From CAVQBP01 sp964448105 (lineage in GTDB: Bacteria > Bacteroidota > Ignavibacteria > Ignavibacteriales > Ignavibacteriaceae): a stretch of 64,000 nucleotides of DNA. The notes under the pieces are model-generated. The model was given only the letters and a program-made list of their open reading frames with translations, had not been told where the DNA came from and made no database searches. The DNA is taken from the NCBI GenBank assembly GCA_964448105.1, contig CAYUVK010000004.1, positions 1 to 64,000 on the forward strand. The letters are read 5' to 3'. The first letter of the stretch is position 1, and the number at the start of each line of letters is the position of its first letter. Shown piece after piece: positions 32,837 to 42,161 of this stretch. Position numbers and translations under genes: made by a program.

Positions 32837-34183
32837 TTACAAGAGATTATATTTCTTCATCTTCCTATAAAGTGTCGCCCTGTGCAATTTAAGTTCTTTT
32901 GCAGCCATAACTTTACTCCCCTTATTTTTTTCCAATACATTCATAATCAACTTTCTTTCTGCTTCTTGAAATGGTGGCAGCGATTTTTCGAATTTTTGTT
33001 CTGAAATATCTTTATTATTTCCCTGTAATTCAGGAGGCAAGTGTTTTAATTTTATCTCTATATCCTGGCACATAACACAGGAATGTTCTATTATATTTTC
33101 AAGTTCACGCACATTACCCGGATAATCATACTGCATTAATACTTCCAGAACATCCGCTGAGACACTATCAATTGATTTCCCCATTCGTTTATTAAACCTT
33201 TCTATAAAGTAATTTACCAGTAGAGGAATATCTTCTCTTCTCTTTATAAGAGGTGGAAGATATATTTTAACAACATTTAACCTATAAAATAAATCATCTC
33301 TAAAAGCGTTCTTTTTTACAAGTTTTACAAGATCTTCCTTCGTAGCCGCTATAATCCGAACGTCTGCTTTAACAGGTGCAGTTGCTCCTAATGGTTCAAA
33401 TTCTCTTTCCTGTAATACTCTCAAAAGTTTAACTTGAATTGAAAGAGGCAGACTTTCAACTTCATCCAGGAAAATAGAGCCCCCCTTTGCAAGAGCAAAG
33501 CGACCAGGTTTATCCTTTTTAGCATCAGTAAAAGCACCTTTAATATATCCGAACAATTCCGATTCAAGTAATGTATCCGGCAAAGCTCCGCAATTAATTG
33601 CAATAAACGGTCCATTTTTTCTTGAACTTAATTTATGGACAGCACGTGCAAATAATTCCTTCCCTGTTCCACTTGCACCCTGAATCAGAACAGTACTTTC
33701 GCTTTTTGAAATTATAGGAATTATATCAAATATTTGCAGGATTTCATGATTCTTCGATACTATATCTTCAAAAGTATATCCTTTTTTTATTACTTTCTTC
33801 AGCTCTTCAATAGTCGATAAATCCCTAAAAGATTCAACTCCGCCTACAAATTTTCCCTTTTCATTTTTTAGAATTGATGTGCTAATGCTTACCGGTATTT
33901 CATTTCCGTCTGATCTAAGTATTGTCACGCGCTTATCAATTATACGTTCACCCGTTTTTAATGAGCATTTCAAAGCACATGCTTTTTCGCAAATATTTGC
34001 CCTTAGAACTTCAAAACAAAATTGACCAACGGCTTCCTCCTTCTCAATACCTGTTATATCTTCTGCTGCCCTGTTAAAGGAAGTTATAGTCATATTTTCA
34101 TCTACGGTGAAAACACCATCCGCAACACTATCAAGAATGATATTGGAATAAATTTCCTGGGGTTCTCTTTTTTGATCCTTCAT
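32837..34183 (-). CDS. Sigma-54-dependent transcriptional activator with PAS domain
   Basis: The 448-residue NtrC-type regulator has a PAS sensor (about residues 10-125; SFNRAAEDITGIEKEEAVGQ, with Cys-rich CFEVLRANICEKACALKC), an AAA+ domain with Walker A GASGTGKE, the sigma-54 contact loop ELFGYIKGAFTDA and Walker B GSIFLDEVESL. A Fis-type helix-turn-helix follows (KVMAAKELKLHRATLYRKMKK). The Cys in the PAS may sense redox or metal. It sits between two candidate -24/-12 promoters and two matching palindromes, so it probably controls both neighbours. Confidence 0.95.
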   Translation of the reverse strand: MKDQKREPQEIYSNIILDSVADGVFTVDENMTITSFNRAAEDITGIEKEEAVGQFCFEVLRANICEKACALKCSLKTGERIIDKRVTILRSDGNEIPVSISTSILKNEKGKFVGGVESFRDLSTIEELKKVIKKGYTFEDIVSKNHEILQIFDIIPIISKSESTVLIQGASGTGKELFARAVHKLSSRKNGPFIAINCGALPDTLLESELFGYIKGAFTDAKKDKPGRFALAKGGSIFLDEVESLPLSIQVKLLRVLQEREFEPLGATAPVKADVRIIAATKEDLVKLVKKNAFRDDLFYRLNVVKIYLPPLIKRREDIPLLVNYFIERFNKRMGKSIDSVSADVLEVLMQYDYPGNVRELENIIEHSCVMCQDIEIKLKHLPPELQGNNKDISEQKFEKSLPPFQEAERKLIMNVLEKNKGSKVMAAKELKLHRATLYRKMKKYNLL

Positions 34184-34243
34184 AGCTTTAAGCTTGCAAA
34201 AGAAAGTTTATTATAATTATAAATTTAATATTTAAAAACAATA

Positions 34244-34259
34244 GTTGCATATCTGCAAC
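34244..34259. promoter_or_regulatory. Candidate activator-binding palindrome GTTGCATATCTGCAAC
   Basis: Near-perfect 16-base palindrome (six-base arms GTTGCA/TGCAAC, four-base centre), 60 bases upstream of the sigma-54 activator gene and about 52 bases upstream of a rightward -24/-12-like element. It shares frame and arms with 32814-32829. Confidence 0.55.
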
Positions 34260-34310
34260 ATAAAAATCGCTACGAATCCCTAATTCAATTAAAAAACAAA
34301 ATTTATTTAT

Positions 34311-34326
34311 TGGTTCTCTTTTTGAT
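34311..34326 (+). promoter_or_regulatory. Possible sigma-54-like promoter for the rightward membrane-protein gene
   Basis: TGGTTCTCTTTTTGAT has GG and GA at the -24/-12 spacing, sharing the GA variant with the leftward promoter at 32684-32699. Weaker match than that one. It is about 70 bases upstream of the small membrane protein start. Confidence 0.35.
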
Positions 34327-34393
34327 AAATGGACGATTGTGTAATAGATGGGCGATTAACATCAATTTTAATATTTCAATCCGGGAGGATAAT

Positions 34394-34663
34394 ATGGATG
34401 AAACATGTAAAAAAGCTTTTATTATAATTTTCGGAATACCGGCTGTTTTATTTCTAATCGTTGGATGGATTTTATTAGGAGGAGAAAAAGTTAGTGGTGG
34501 ATGGTTTAATGGATTTTTTGAGGATTTCAGCCTGATGTGGCTTCCAACAATTCTTTTCATAATAGTAGGTGGGATTATTGATAGATTTTTGTTTAACGGT
34601 TCACTGCTCAATTGCCGGGAAAAGAAAATCAATAAAAAATATATTAATGGTGATATGCTTTGA
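34394..34663 (+). CDS. Small two-span membrane protein
   Basis: 89 residues from the ATG behind CGGGAGGAT (MDETCKKAFIIIFGIPAVLF). Two hydrophobic helices: FIIIFGIPAVLFLIVGWILL and LPTILFIIVGGIIDRFLF. No recognised family. It sits downstream of a candidate sigma-54 promoter and 149 bases upstream of the peroxiredoxin gene. Could be an ion or metal-related membrane accessory; function unknown. Confidence 0.7.
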   Translation: MDETCKKAFIIIFGIPAVLFLIVGWILLGGEKVSGGWFNGFFEDFSLMWLPTILFIIVGGIIDRFLFNGSLLNCREKKINKKYINGDML

Positions 34664-34812
34664 CTTTCAGCGATTTGTTCTTTTGCAATGAAAAAATTCG
34701 GAAAGATTTTTATCCTAATTGAATGCATGCAGAAAAGAACAATTTCGAATCTCAAGTAAATCTCTTAATAATTCATTATTAAACTTTAATTAAAATAAAA
34801 TAGGAGTAACAA

Positions 34813-35481
34813 ATGGAAACAAATGGACTTAAAACCGGGATCCCTTTAATTGGTGAAAAAATGCCGAGCATTAAAGTTCAAACAACTCACGGTAATAAAA
34901 CTATACCGGATGATTACAAAGGTAAATGGTCAGTTTTATTTAGTCACCCCGGCGATTTTACTCCTGTATGTACAACGGAATTCGTTGCCTTTGCCAAAAG
35001 AAATGAAGAATTCAAAAAATTGAATACCGAATTAATAGGACTTTCGATCGATCAGGTTTTCTCTCATATTAAATGGATTGAGTGGATAAACGAAAAGCTG
35101 CATGTACAAATACCCTTCCCTATTATTGCAGACGACATGGGCAATGTTGCCTTAAAACTTGGAATGATCCATCCCGGTAAAGGAACAAATACGGTACGTG
35201 CGGTTTTCATAATTGATCCGGAAGGATTTATACGCTTGATGCTTTATTATCCTCAGGAAATTGGAAGACAGGTAAATGAAGTATTAAGAGCACTTAAAGC
35301 TTTACAGATTTCAGATAAAAATAAAGTTGTCATGCCGGAAAACTGGCCAAACAATGAATTAATTAAAGACAAAGTAATTATACCGCCGCCAAAAGATTTC
35401 TTCGAGGCAAAAAAAAGAATGAATCCGAGAGACGGGTATGATTGGTGGTTTACTTATAAAGAAGTTGAATTAAATAATTAA
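34813..35481 (+). CDS. 1-Cys (Prx6-type) peroxiredoxin
   Basis: Cytoplasmic peroxidase reducing hydrogen peroxide or organic peroxides. The 222-residue protein has the peroxidatic motif [15 protein letters not shown] (Cys about residue 54), the conserved [11 protein letters not shown] region, and a C-terminal extension ([19 protein letters not shown]) of the Prx6/archaeal type. No second Cys is visible, so it is one-cysteine. GGAG ribosome site. In an anaerobe it is probably part of oxygen defence. Confidence 0.93.
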   Translation: METNGLKTGIPLIGEKMPSIKVQTTHGNKTIPDDYKGKWSVLFSHPGDFTPVCTTEFVAFAKRNEEFKKLNTELIGLSIDQVFSHIKWIEWINEKLHVQIPFPIIADDMGNVALKLGMIHPGKGTNTVRAVFIIDPEGFIRLMLYYPQEIGRQVNEVLRALKALQISDKNKVVMPENWPNNELIKDKVIIPPPKDFFEAKKRMNPRDGYDWWFTYKEVELNN

Positions 35482-35576
35482 ATAATTAAATAAAATAAAT
35501 TATCGTTTTGTGGTTACTATTGAAAAATATTCAATTATAAGACTAACTCTGATTTCATAGGATCTTAAAAATAATT

Positions 35577-36437
35577 ATGAGTATTCAACCTGGATGCATC
35601 CCTTGTATTGTAAAACAAGCTTACAACTTTGCTAAGCTGATAGGAATTTCTGGTCCTGAAACTCAAAGACAAATTTTATATGAAACAATGAATAAACTGG
35701 AGGTAAATAAAAATATCAAAACTTCTCCCCATTTCTCCATAACACTTCAATCTATAATTTGTAAATATGCTGATGTAAATAAAATCTATAGTGAAATAAA
35801 ATCAAGAAATATCCAGGAAGCGATGAAATACATAAATTATTTAACTCATATGATTGAAGCTTCCGATGATAAACTGGAAATAGCTGTAAGAGCTTCAATT
35901 GCAGGAAATACAATAGACCTTGCCGCAAATCCAGATTTCAATATTGAAAAAGAAATTAATATTATCACTTCAAATAATATAAATTTGGATTTTTTCCCAA
36001 AGTTTAAGGAGGATCTCCATAAGGCAGAAAAGATTTTGTTCATAGGTGATAATTATGAGGAAGCACTATTTGATAAGCTTCTTATTAAGCAGCTGCTACC
36101 TAAAGAAATAGTATTTGCAGTCCGTTCTAATGAAATCTTAAACGACATAACAATGGAAGATGCTAAAAGATTGGAAATCGACAAGCTCTGCAGAGTAATA
36201 GAAAGCGGAAATGTTATAGCCGGAATAGACCTGGAGGAATGTTCTAATGTTTTTTTAGATTTATACAATTCATCCGATATGATAATAGCTAAAGGACAGG
36301 GCAATTATGAAACACTATTCAACTCAAAACGTGATATCTACTTTATGTTTAAAGTAAAATGCGATGTTATTGCAGAGGTTTGCGGGTATCCAGTTGGTAC
36401 AAGTGTATTGTATTATCATAATGGTTCAAATAATTAA
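35577..36437 (+). CDS. DUF89 family protein (metal-dependent phosphatase-like)
   Basis: The 286-residue ARMT1/damage-control phosphatase-like protein opens MSIQPGCIPCIVKQAYNFAK with a CxxC. It has the metal-site motif FIGDNYEEALFDKLLI (Asp-Asn conserved) and AKGQGNYETLF. Family members dephosphorylate sugar phosphates or toxic side products; the substrate here is unknown. It is followed two bases later by a methyltransferase gene, with which it is probably co-transcribed. Confidence 0.85.
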   Translation: MSIQPGCIPCIVKQAYNFAKLIGISGPETQRQILYETMNKLEVNKNIKTSPHFSITLQSIICKYADVNKIYSEIKSRNIQEAMKYINYLTHMIEASDDKLEIAVRASIAGNTIDLAANPDFNIEKEINIITSNNINLDFFPKFKEDLHKAEKILFIGDNYEEALFDKLLIKQLLPKEIVFAVRSNEILNDITMEDAKRLEIDKLCRVIESGNVIAGIDLEECSNVFLDLYNSSDMIIAKGQGNYETLFNSKRDIYFMFKVKCDVIAEVCGYPVGTSVLYYHNGSNN

Positions 36438-36439
36438 TT

Positions 36440-37063
36440 ATGAAACAACAAGTAACATCACCTGATAACAAACCTGCATTATCCGCAGAAAGGTTCAGTA
36501 ATCCCGAATTTGCAAGAAGGTATGCGGCTAAACATTCAAAGATGTCTATAAATTTTGCCAAAAAAATAGCAGAGAAACTGTTTAAAAGAAATTTTAAGCA
36601 GGGTAGAATTTTGGACTCAGGTTGCGGCCCCGGATTTACCCTTATGGAACTTGCCAAGAAATTTGCTTCCAGTGAATTCTATGGAATAGATTTATCCGAT
36701 CCTTTGCTTGAAATTGCAAATGTTAAAAATCAAAAAGAAAAATTGGACAATAGAGTAAAATTCCTTAAAGCGGATGTTCAGAATATTCCATTTCCGGATA
36801 ATTATTTTGACTTTGTTATAAACATTAATATGCTGCACCTGGTTGAAGAACCTGTAAAAATGCTTAATGAAATTGAAAGGATCCTGAAACCGGATGGATT
36901 CTTTTTTATAACAGACTTAAGGAATAGTATTCTTGGTTTTCTGGAGAAAGAGATTAAATCCGTTTTTACTATCGAATTGGCAAAAGAAATTATTGCAAAA
37001 TCGAATTTGTCAAAAGGTAAATTTTCATCGGATCTAATTTGGTGGCGTTATCAAAATATTTAA
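36440..37063 (+). CDS. Class I SAM-dependent methyltransferase
   Basis: The 207-residue protein has motif I ILDSGCGPGFTLMELAK, GIDLSDPLLEIA, VKFLKADVQNIPFPDNYFD and NMLHLVEEPVKMLNEIERILKPDG, the UbiE/type-11 pattern. Substrate unknown. It starts two bases after the DUF89 gene. No transmembrane segment. Confidence 0.88.
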   Translation: MKQQVTSPDNKPALSAERFSNPEFARRYAAKHSKMSINFAKKIAEKLFKRNFKQGRILDSGCGPGFTLMELAKKFASSEFYGIDLSDPLLEIANVKNQKEKLDNRVKFLKADVQNIPFPDNYFDFVININMLHLVEEPVKMLNEIERILKPDGFFFITDLRNSILGFLEKEIKSVFTIELAKEIIAKSNLSKGKFSSDLIWWRYQNI

Positions 37064-37096
37064 TAAAAAATTAACTTGAAAATTTTAGGAGTTCAA

Positions 37097-37537
37097 ATGA
37101 AAAAATCAATAATTCTCTTTTGTCTGGTTTTTATTGCTGTATTATTGACAGACACTAACTTTGCTCAGCGAAGAATGCAAGAGAATCAGGGAATGGGTTA
37201 CAACAGATTATACGATGCAAGTATTATTGAAACATTCAAAGGAACAGTTATAAATGTAACAACATTTAACCCTGACGGATATATTAGAAATGCAGTAAGG
37301 TTCAATCTTAAAACTAAAAATGATACAATCTCAGTTCATATTGGACCTTCATGGTATTTGAATTATAAGAAATTTAGCATTAAAGAAGGAGATAAAGTTA
37401 TTGTTATGGGTTCTAATGTAGTTTATAATGATAAACCGGCAGTAATTGCTTCGCAAATTAAAACAGCTAATACTAAAATTGAATTAAGGAACTCTCAAGG
37501 ATTTCCTCTTTGGAGCCGGTGGAATAATACTGAATAA
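37097..37537 (+). CDS. Exported OB-fold-like hypothetical protein
   Basis: 146 residues from MKKSIILFCLVFIAVLLTDTNFAQ; the ATG with AGGAG upstream is preferred over the earlier TTG. A signal peptide is cleaved probably after FAQ. The mature part (IETFKGTVINVTTFNPDGY, then VHIGPSWYLNYKKFSIKEGDKVIVMGS) has the alternating beta pattern of small OB-fold periplasmic proteins. Family not identified. It precedes the octaheme cytochrome gene, so a periplasmic redox or metal role is possible. Confidence 0.65.
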   Translation: MKKSIILFCLVFIAVLLTDTNFAQRRMQENQGMGYNRLYDASIIETFKGTVINVTTFNPDGYIRNAVRFNLKTKNDTISVHIGPSWYLNYKKFSIKEGDKVIVMGSNVVYNDKPAVIASQIKTANTKIELRNSQGFPLWSRWNNTE

Positions 37538-37567
37538 TTTTTTATTCCAATAGAAAAAATTCCAATT

Positions 37568-37595
37568 AAAGTGAAGATTCATTTTTATTCACTTT
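37568..37595 (+). terminator. Hairpin after the OB-fold gene
   Basis: AAAGTGAA (37568-37575) pairs with TTCACTTT (37588-37595) over a 12-base loop; the tail is TATAT-rich but not a pure T-run. It is 30 bases downstream of the stop codon and 82 bases upstream of the cytochrome gene. Moderate terminator candidate. Confidence 0.4.
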
Positions 37596-37676
37596 TATAT
37601 AATCGAAACATGAATATATCTGTACAAAAAATATAACTGTCAATAATAACAAATAAATAAAACAGGGAGAGTTAAC

Positions 37677-38738
37677 ATGAGAACTTTTTCTTCTTTAGTG
37701 TTTACCTTAATAATATTCCTTGGTTATAATACTTCTTTGTTTTCACAGGAAGCAGAAAAACCTGAATGTTTTTTTAAATCTTCAAGCCTCCATTATACTG
37801 CAAAAGGAATGGAATACTGGTATGATAAATCTCAAGGCGGACTTGAAACTATAACCGGAGTTCCATATAACGATCTTGGCTGCAAAAATTGTCACATAGA
37901 ATCTTGCGACGTTTGTCATAAAGCCGAAAAGGACGGAAAATTTATATACTCAAATGAAGCTGCAAATAATCAGGATATGTGTTTAAAATGCCATGCCCGA
38001 GAAGCATCAATTATGAAAATTAATGAGAAAGCTAATACTCCTGATGTCCACTTTGCAGCAGGGATGAAATGCATGGACTGTCATACTGCCCGCGAAATGC
38101 ATGGCGATGGCATCAAATATATATCAATGAAACAACAAGGAGCAATGGATGTAAATTGCGAAAAATGTCATGAGAATATTGACAAAACAGTTTCCCACAC
38201 AATTCACGGAAACAAACTTGACTGCAAAGCATGCCATGTTGAAAAGGTTGTAAGCTGTACGAACTGTCACTTCGAAACTATGGTTAAGGAAGGTAAAAGA
38301 GTTGCAATACCTGTTTCCAGCTGGGCATTTTTGATGAACTATAATAATAAAGTAACTTCAGCTAATATGCAGACGTTTGTCGCTCCCGGTAATAAGACAT
38401 TTATGATTTTCGCACCACAATTCAGCCACTCGGTCTCAAAAAAAGGAAAGAAATGTGAAGATTGCCATAATACAGCTAATGATAAGGAAATCAAAAAAGG
38501 AACTATTAAACTCACGTGGCTTGACAGCAATAAAGTAAAACAAATTTATGGAGTAATTCCGGTTGTCGATGGTGTTATATTCAACTCTGTGTTTCAAAAT
38601 TTTGAAAATGGAACCTGGACTCCAATTATTGATCCCCAACCACCAAAAGTACAATATGTTGGTTTTGGAACTCCGCTTACTAAAGAACAATTAAACAAAC
38701 TTTTAATTTCTCAGAAATCAAAAAACATTAAGAAGTAA
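37677..38738 (+). CDS. Octaheme c-type cytochrome
   Basis: The 353-residue exported protein has a signal peptide (SSLVFTLIIFLGYNTSLFSQ) and eight CxxCH sites: CKNCH, CDVCH, CLKCH, CMDCH, CEKCH, CKACH, CTNCH and CEDCH. The first two and the sixth and seventh are closely paired. The C-terminal 120 residues are haem-free after the last site. Not clearly OTR or HAO. Likely a periplasmic or outer-face electron carrier. Preceded by a strong GGGAGAG site. Confidence 0.9.
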   Translation: MRTFSSLVFTLIIFLGYNTSLFSQEAEKPECFFKSSSLHYTAKGMEYWYDKSQGGLETITGVPYNDLGCKNCHIESCDVCHKAEKDGKFIYSNEAANNQDMCLKCHAREASIMKINEKANTPDVHFAAGMKCMDCHTAREMHGDGIKYISMKQQGAMDVNCEKCHENIDKTVSHTIHGNKLDCKACHVEKVVSCTNCHFETMVKEGKRVAIPVSSWAFLMNYNNKVTSANMQTFVAPGNKTFMIFAPQFSHSVSKKGKKCEDCHNTANDKEIKKGTIKLTWLDSNKVKQIYGVIPVVDGVIFNSVFQNFENGTWTPIIDPQPPKVQYVGFGTPLTKEQLNKLLISQKSKNIKK

Positions 38739-38762
38739 AGCGCATAAAAAGGAGAAAGTATC

Positions 38763-39182
38763 ATGTCAAAAGAAGATTTAATAAATAGTTTAAATGAAGA
38801 TTTAGCTGCAGAATTGGGTACGGTTATTCGATATAATTACCAGGCTGGAAAATCCTACGGGATTTTAGGAACTGAATTAAGAGAAATGTTCAAAGATGAA
38901 ATTAAGGATGAACTCGGTCATGCAAGATTCCTTACAGATGTAATTATAGATTTGGAAGGCGAACCAGTAACGATTCCAAAAGATTTTGATAAACCCAATG
39001 CATTAAGAAACATGCTGGAACTTGATTTAAAAATGGAAGAAGAAGATGTTAAAAATTATTTAAAGCATTCCAAAGAAGCTGAAGAGCTTGGACATATTGA
39101 ATTAAAAATGAAATTGGAAGAGATGGCAGCAGATGAAGCAGGGCACGCCAGGGTACTGCGCCGGTTGTTAAAAGGAATATAA
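38763..39182 (+). CDS. Ferritin-like diiron protein
   Basis: The 139-residue bacterioferritin/DPS-like four-helix protein has Glu/His ligands in two halves: LNEDLAAELGTVIRYNYQAG, then DEIKDELGHARFL; ELDLKMEEEDVKNYLK, then EEMAADEAGHARVL. The repeated ExxH is the diiron pattern. Likely iron storage or oxygen protection. It follows the cytochrome gene by 24 bases with AAAGGAGAAAG and is followed by the Mrp ATPase two bases later. Confidence 0.88.
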   Translation: MSKEDLINSLNEDLAAELGTVIRYNYQAGKSYGILGTELREMFKDEIKDELGHARFLTDVIIDLEGEPVTIPKDFDKPNALRNMLELDLKMEEEDVKNYLKHSKEAEELGHIELKMKLEEMAADEAGHARVLRRLLKGI

Positions 39183-39183
39183 T

Positions 39184-40044
39184 ATGAACGAAAAAGAAAA
39201 AAACATATTGCTGAAAGAAGAAGAAAAAAGAATTGAACAAACGGTTATGAAAATCAAACATCGAATTGCTGTTTTTAGCGGAAAAGGCGGTGTGGGTAAA
39301 ACTACAGTAAGTGTAAACCTTGCTTTCTGTTTTCAGATGGAAGGTTTCTCCACAGGAATATTGGATGCAGACATTACGGGTCCTAATGTTTCAAAAATGT
39401 TAGGAATAAAGGATGAATTAATAATATTAAATGAATCAATTACTCCTTTTCAAAAGAACGATGTAAAGATGGTTTCTATTGCCGGATTTATTCAACCCGG
39501 GCAGCCGGTAATCTGGCGGGGACCTTTACGATCAAAATTGATAAATCAATTTCTTGCTGATGTTGACTGGGGTGAGCTTGATTTTCTTATTGCGGATCTT
39601 CCACCAGGAACAGGCGATGAAATACTTACCATATCTCAAAAGATGAAACCCGATTGTGCCGTGATTGTTACTACTCCCCAGGAGGTTTCTGTTATTGATG
39701 CAGAACGAGCTATAAACATGGCAAAAAAATTAGATATCCCTTTCATTGGGGTAATTGAGAATATGTCTGGTTTCATATGCCCCTTATGTAAAAATAAAAT
39801 TGATCTTTTTGATTCGGGGGGAGGTAAAAAATTAGCCGATGAATATAGTGTTCAATTTCTTGGCTCAATCCCGATTGATATTAATGTACGAATTCTTAGC
39901 GATAAAGGAGAACCTATAGTTTGTGAAAAACCGGATTTGGAAGTTTCACATTCTTTTAAATCAATTGTGAACAAAATAGAAGAACATTTTAAAGAACCTG
40001 TTGATATGCAGACAGTTAAAAATTTGCGAAGTGAATTAACATGA
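39184..40044 (+). CDS. Mrp/NBP35-type P-loop iron-sulfur carrier ATPase
   Basis: The 286-residue MinD-family ATPase has deviant Walker A FSGKGGVGKTTVSVNLA, AGFIQPGQPVIWRGP, DLPPGTGDE and the C-terminal FICPLCK carrying the CxxC for a bridging [4Fe-4S] cluster. In sulfate reducers, Mrp-type ATPases assemble the orange-protein Mo-Cu cluster. Placed between a ferritin-like protein and a radical SAM gene, with which it overlaps by four bases (ATGA). Confidence 0.93.
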   Translation: MNEKEKNILLKEEEKRIEQTVMKIKHRIAVFSGKGGVGKTTVSVNLAFCFQMEGFSTGILDADITGPNVSKMLGIKDELIILNESITPFQKNDVKMVSIAGFIQPGQPVIWRGPLRSKLINQFLADVDWGELDFLIADLPPGTGDEILTISQKMKPDCAVIVTTPQEVSVIDAERAINMAKKLDIPFIGVIENMSGFICPLCKNKIDLFDSGGGKKLADEYSVQFLGSIPIDINVRILSDKGEPIVCEKPDLEVSHSFKSIVNKIEEHFKEPVDMQTVKNLRSELT

Positions 40045-40979
40045 TTGTTTTTGGACCTATACCATCCCGCCGTCTGGGCAGAAGCCTGGGAATAAATAAT
40101 ATTCCTCCCAAAGTTTGCACTTATTCCTGTATTTACTGCCAGCTGGGAAATACAGATTATTTATCTTTGAAACGGAGGGAATTCTTCTCACCTGAAAAAA
40201 TATATGATGAGGTTTCTGAAAAGGTTTACCAATTACAAAAACATGGCGAAAAAATCGATTATATAACTTTTGTTCCGGACGGCGAACCAACCCTTGATAT
40301 TAATCTTGGAAAAACAATTGAAAGATTAAAAAAATTAGGAATTAAAATAGCTGTAATATCTAACGCATCTTTGATTTGGATCAAAGAAGTTCAAAATGAT
40401 TTAATGCAGGCGGATTGGGTTTCACTTAAAATTGATTCCGCTCTTGAAAATACCTGGAAGAAAATTAATAGACCACACGGCATTCTAAGATTTAAAAAGA
40501 TAATTCAGGGCATAGAAGAGTTTGCTGCTTCTTTTAAAGGCATATTGGCAACAGAGACAATGCTTATTAAAAATGTAAATGATAACCTTGAATCAATTAT
40601 TAAAACTGCTGAACTAATTAAATATATAAATCCCGAAAAAGCATACATACTCGTTCCCACAAGACCCCCGGCTGAAAACTGGGTAAAAATACCGGATGAG
40701 CATGAATTAAATGCAGCTTACCAGGTTTTTAGAACTTTAAATATTGATACCGAATTGTTGATTCAACATGAGGGAATTGAGTTTACTTACACTTCCAATG
40801 CTGAAAAAGAATTATTAAGCATTCTTGCAGTTCATCCAATGCGAAAAGATGCCGTTGAAGAGTTTATAAAAAAAGCTAATGCAAATAATAGTGTAATTTT
40901 TTCTCTAATTGAATCTGAATCAATTAAGGAAGTTCAATATAACAACAATATTTATTATTTAAAAAACTTAAGGAGATAA
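40041..40979 (+). CDS. Radical SAM protein (COG0731-like)
   Basis: The 312-residue protein has FGPIPSRRLGRSLGINNIPP followed by cluster motif CTYSCIYCQLG, EFFSPEKIYDEV, and FVPDGEPTLDINLG. This matches the radical SAM group related to wyosine/Fe-S oxidoreductases, with a helix-turn-helix-like tail (LSILAVHPMRKDAVEEFIKK). Such proteins often pair with Mrp ATPases and NifX-like proteins, as here. Reaction unknown. Confidence 0.88.
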   Translation: MIVFGPIPSRRLGRSLGINNIPPKVCTYSCIYCQLGNTDYLSLKRREFFSPEKIYDEVSEKVYQLQKHGEKIDYITFVPDGEPTLDINLGKTIERLKKLGIKIAVISNASLIWIKEVQNDLMQADWVSLKIDSALENTWKKINRPHGILRFKKIIQGIEEFAASFKGILATETMLIKNVNDNLESIIKTAELIKYINPEKAYILVPTRPPAENWVKIPDEHELNAAYQVFRTLNIDTELLIQHEGIEFTYTSNAEKELLSILAVHPMRKDAVEEFIKKANANNSVIFSLIESESIKEVQYNNNIYYLKNLRR

Positions 40980-40982
40980 ATT

Positions 40983-41207
40983 ATGCCGAACTTAGATGGA
41001 AAGGGACCGCAAGGTAAAGGTCCTTTATCCGGCAGAAGAAGAGGACACTGCCGGGATAATCAAACCGAAAAATCTGGAAACAAATCTATTGAAAATGAAG
41101 AAACTGGCTATGAATTTGGCTTCGGACGAAAATCCCGTGATAGCAATCGTGGTAGAGGTCGGCGTGGCAGAAACCAAGGATCGGGAAGAGGTTTCGGAAG
41201 AAAATAA
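40983..41207 (+). CDS. DUF5320-like small Gly/Arg-rich protein
   Basis: The 74-residue protein begins MPNLDGKGPQGKGPLSGRRR and ends in Gly/Arg/Ser repeats (RGRRGRNQGSGRGFGRK). The opening is the recognised DUF5320 pattern, a family found next to NifX/orange-protein genes. Intrinsically disordered tail. AAGGAGATAA site. Frame chosen because it carries that signature; overlapping frames are shadows. Confidence 0.85.
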   Translation: MPNLDGKGPQGKGPLSGRRRGHCRDNQTEKSGNKSIENEETGYEFGFGRKSRDSNRGRGRRGRNQGSGRGFGRK

Positions 41208-41224
41208 ATATCTGATTGATAACG

Positions 41225-41578
41225 ATGTTGGGTAAAACAAAATCCCGTCACGCGGGAAAAATCGCAGTACCATCAATGGGCAAAACTTTAGAGTCATTTG
41301 TAAGTAATAATTTAGGACGTTCCCCTTTTATTATTATTTACGATGACGAAACCCAAAAGCACAACTTTTTCGAAAATATTGGATTCCGAATTCAGGATGG
41401 AGCGGGACTTAAAGCCGCAGAAATAATAATACAAAATAAAGCAGATGTATTATTAACAAAAGAAATCGGGCGCAAAGCATATTCCGTTTTAATGAAAGAA
41501 CATATTGATATTAATGTTTTAAGTCTAAGCGGTACGGTAAAATCTGCCATAAAAAAATTTTTAAAGAAAAGGATATAA
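41225..41578 (+). CDS. NifX/NifB-type cofactor-binding-like protein
   Basis: 117 residues from the ATG ([17 protein letters not shown]); an in-frame TTG lies three codons upstream. Contains [42 protein letters not shown] and the FMO-cofactor domain ending IKKFLKKR. It follows DUF5320, the usual neighbour. Likely metal-cluster carrier or scaffold. It shows no His-rich extension. Confidence 0.85.
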   Translation: MLGKTKSRHAGKIAVPSMGKTLESFVSNNLGRSPFIIIYDDETQKHNFFENIGFRIQDGAGLKAAEIIIQNKADVLLTKEIGRKAYSVLMKEHIDINVLSLSGTVKSAIKKFLKKRI

Positions 41579-41580
41579 CA

Positions 41581-42126
41581 TTGTACGTACCTTCAAAAAT
41601 ATTTTTTACAAAGGGAGTTGGTAAACACAAAGATTACCTAAGTTCATTTGAAGCTTCACTAAGAAGTGCAGGGATTGAAAAATGTAATCTCGTTAATGTA
41701 AGTAGCATTTACCCTCCGAACTGCAAAAGAATTTCTAGAGAAGAAGGATTAAAAGAAATCCAGCCGGGACAAATAACTTTTACAGTAATTGCAAGGAATT
41801 CTACTAACGAACCGAACCGATTGATAGCTGCTTCAATCGGTGCGGCAATTCCTTCGGATAAATCTAATTATGGTTATTTATCCGAATACCACCCGTTTGG
41901 TGTAAAAGAAAAACTTGCGGGTGATTACGCCGAGGATCTTGCTGCCCAAATGCTTGCAACAACGCTCGGCGTCGAATTTAATGCTGAAGCAGATTGGAAC
42001 GAAAGAGAAGAAGTATTTAAAATGTCAGATAAAATTGTAAGAACTTTCAATATAACTCAGACTGCCGAAGGTGATAGAACCGGTTTATGGACTACAGTTA
42101 TTGCGGCTGCAATACTTTTACCGTAA
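41581..42126 (+). CDS. Pyruvoyl-dependent arginine decarboxylase
   Basis: The 181-residue PvlArgDC-type protein reads [33 protein letters not shown] (the Ser-Ser autocleavage site producing the pyruvoyl group), SIGAAIP and [15 protein letters not shown]. It converts arginine to agmatine, the first step of polyamine synthesis. TTG start, 3 bases after the NifX-like gene. Its placement among cofactor genes is unusual. Confidence 0.92.
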   Translation: MYVPSKIFFTKGVGKHKDYLSSFEASLRSAGIEKCNLVNVSSIYPPNCKRISREEGLKEIQPGQITFTVIARNSTNEPNRLIAASIGAAIPSDKSNYGYLSEYHPFGVKEKLAGDYAEDLAAQMLATTLGVEFNAEADWNEREEVFKMSDKIVRTFNITQTAEGDRTGLWTTVIAAAILLP

Positions 42127-42161
42127 AATAATAATTCGTTAACCTTCTCAAGGAGTGAAAA

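Noticed and set aside
34303..34755. 150-codon leftward frame opposite the small membrane protein
   Set aside because: No ribosome site or family; the opposite strand has a GGGAGG-led frame with two clear membrane helices.
40996..41235. Alternative 79-codon frame over the DUF5320 gene
   Set aside because: The overlapping frame carries the DUF5320 signature and proper ribosome site; this is a shadow.
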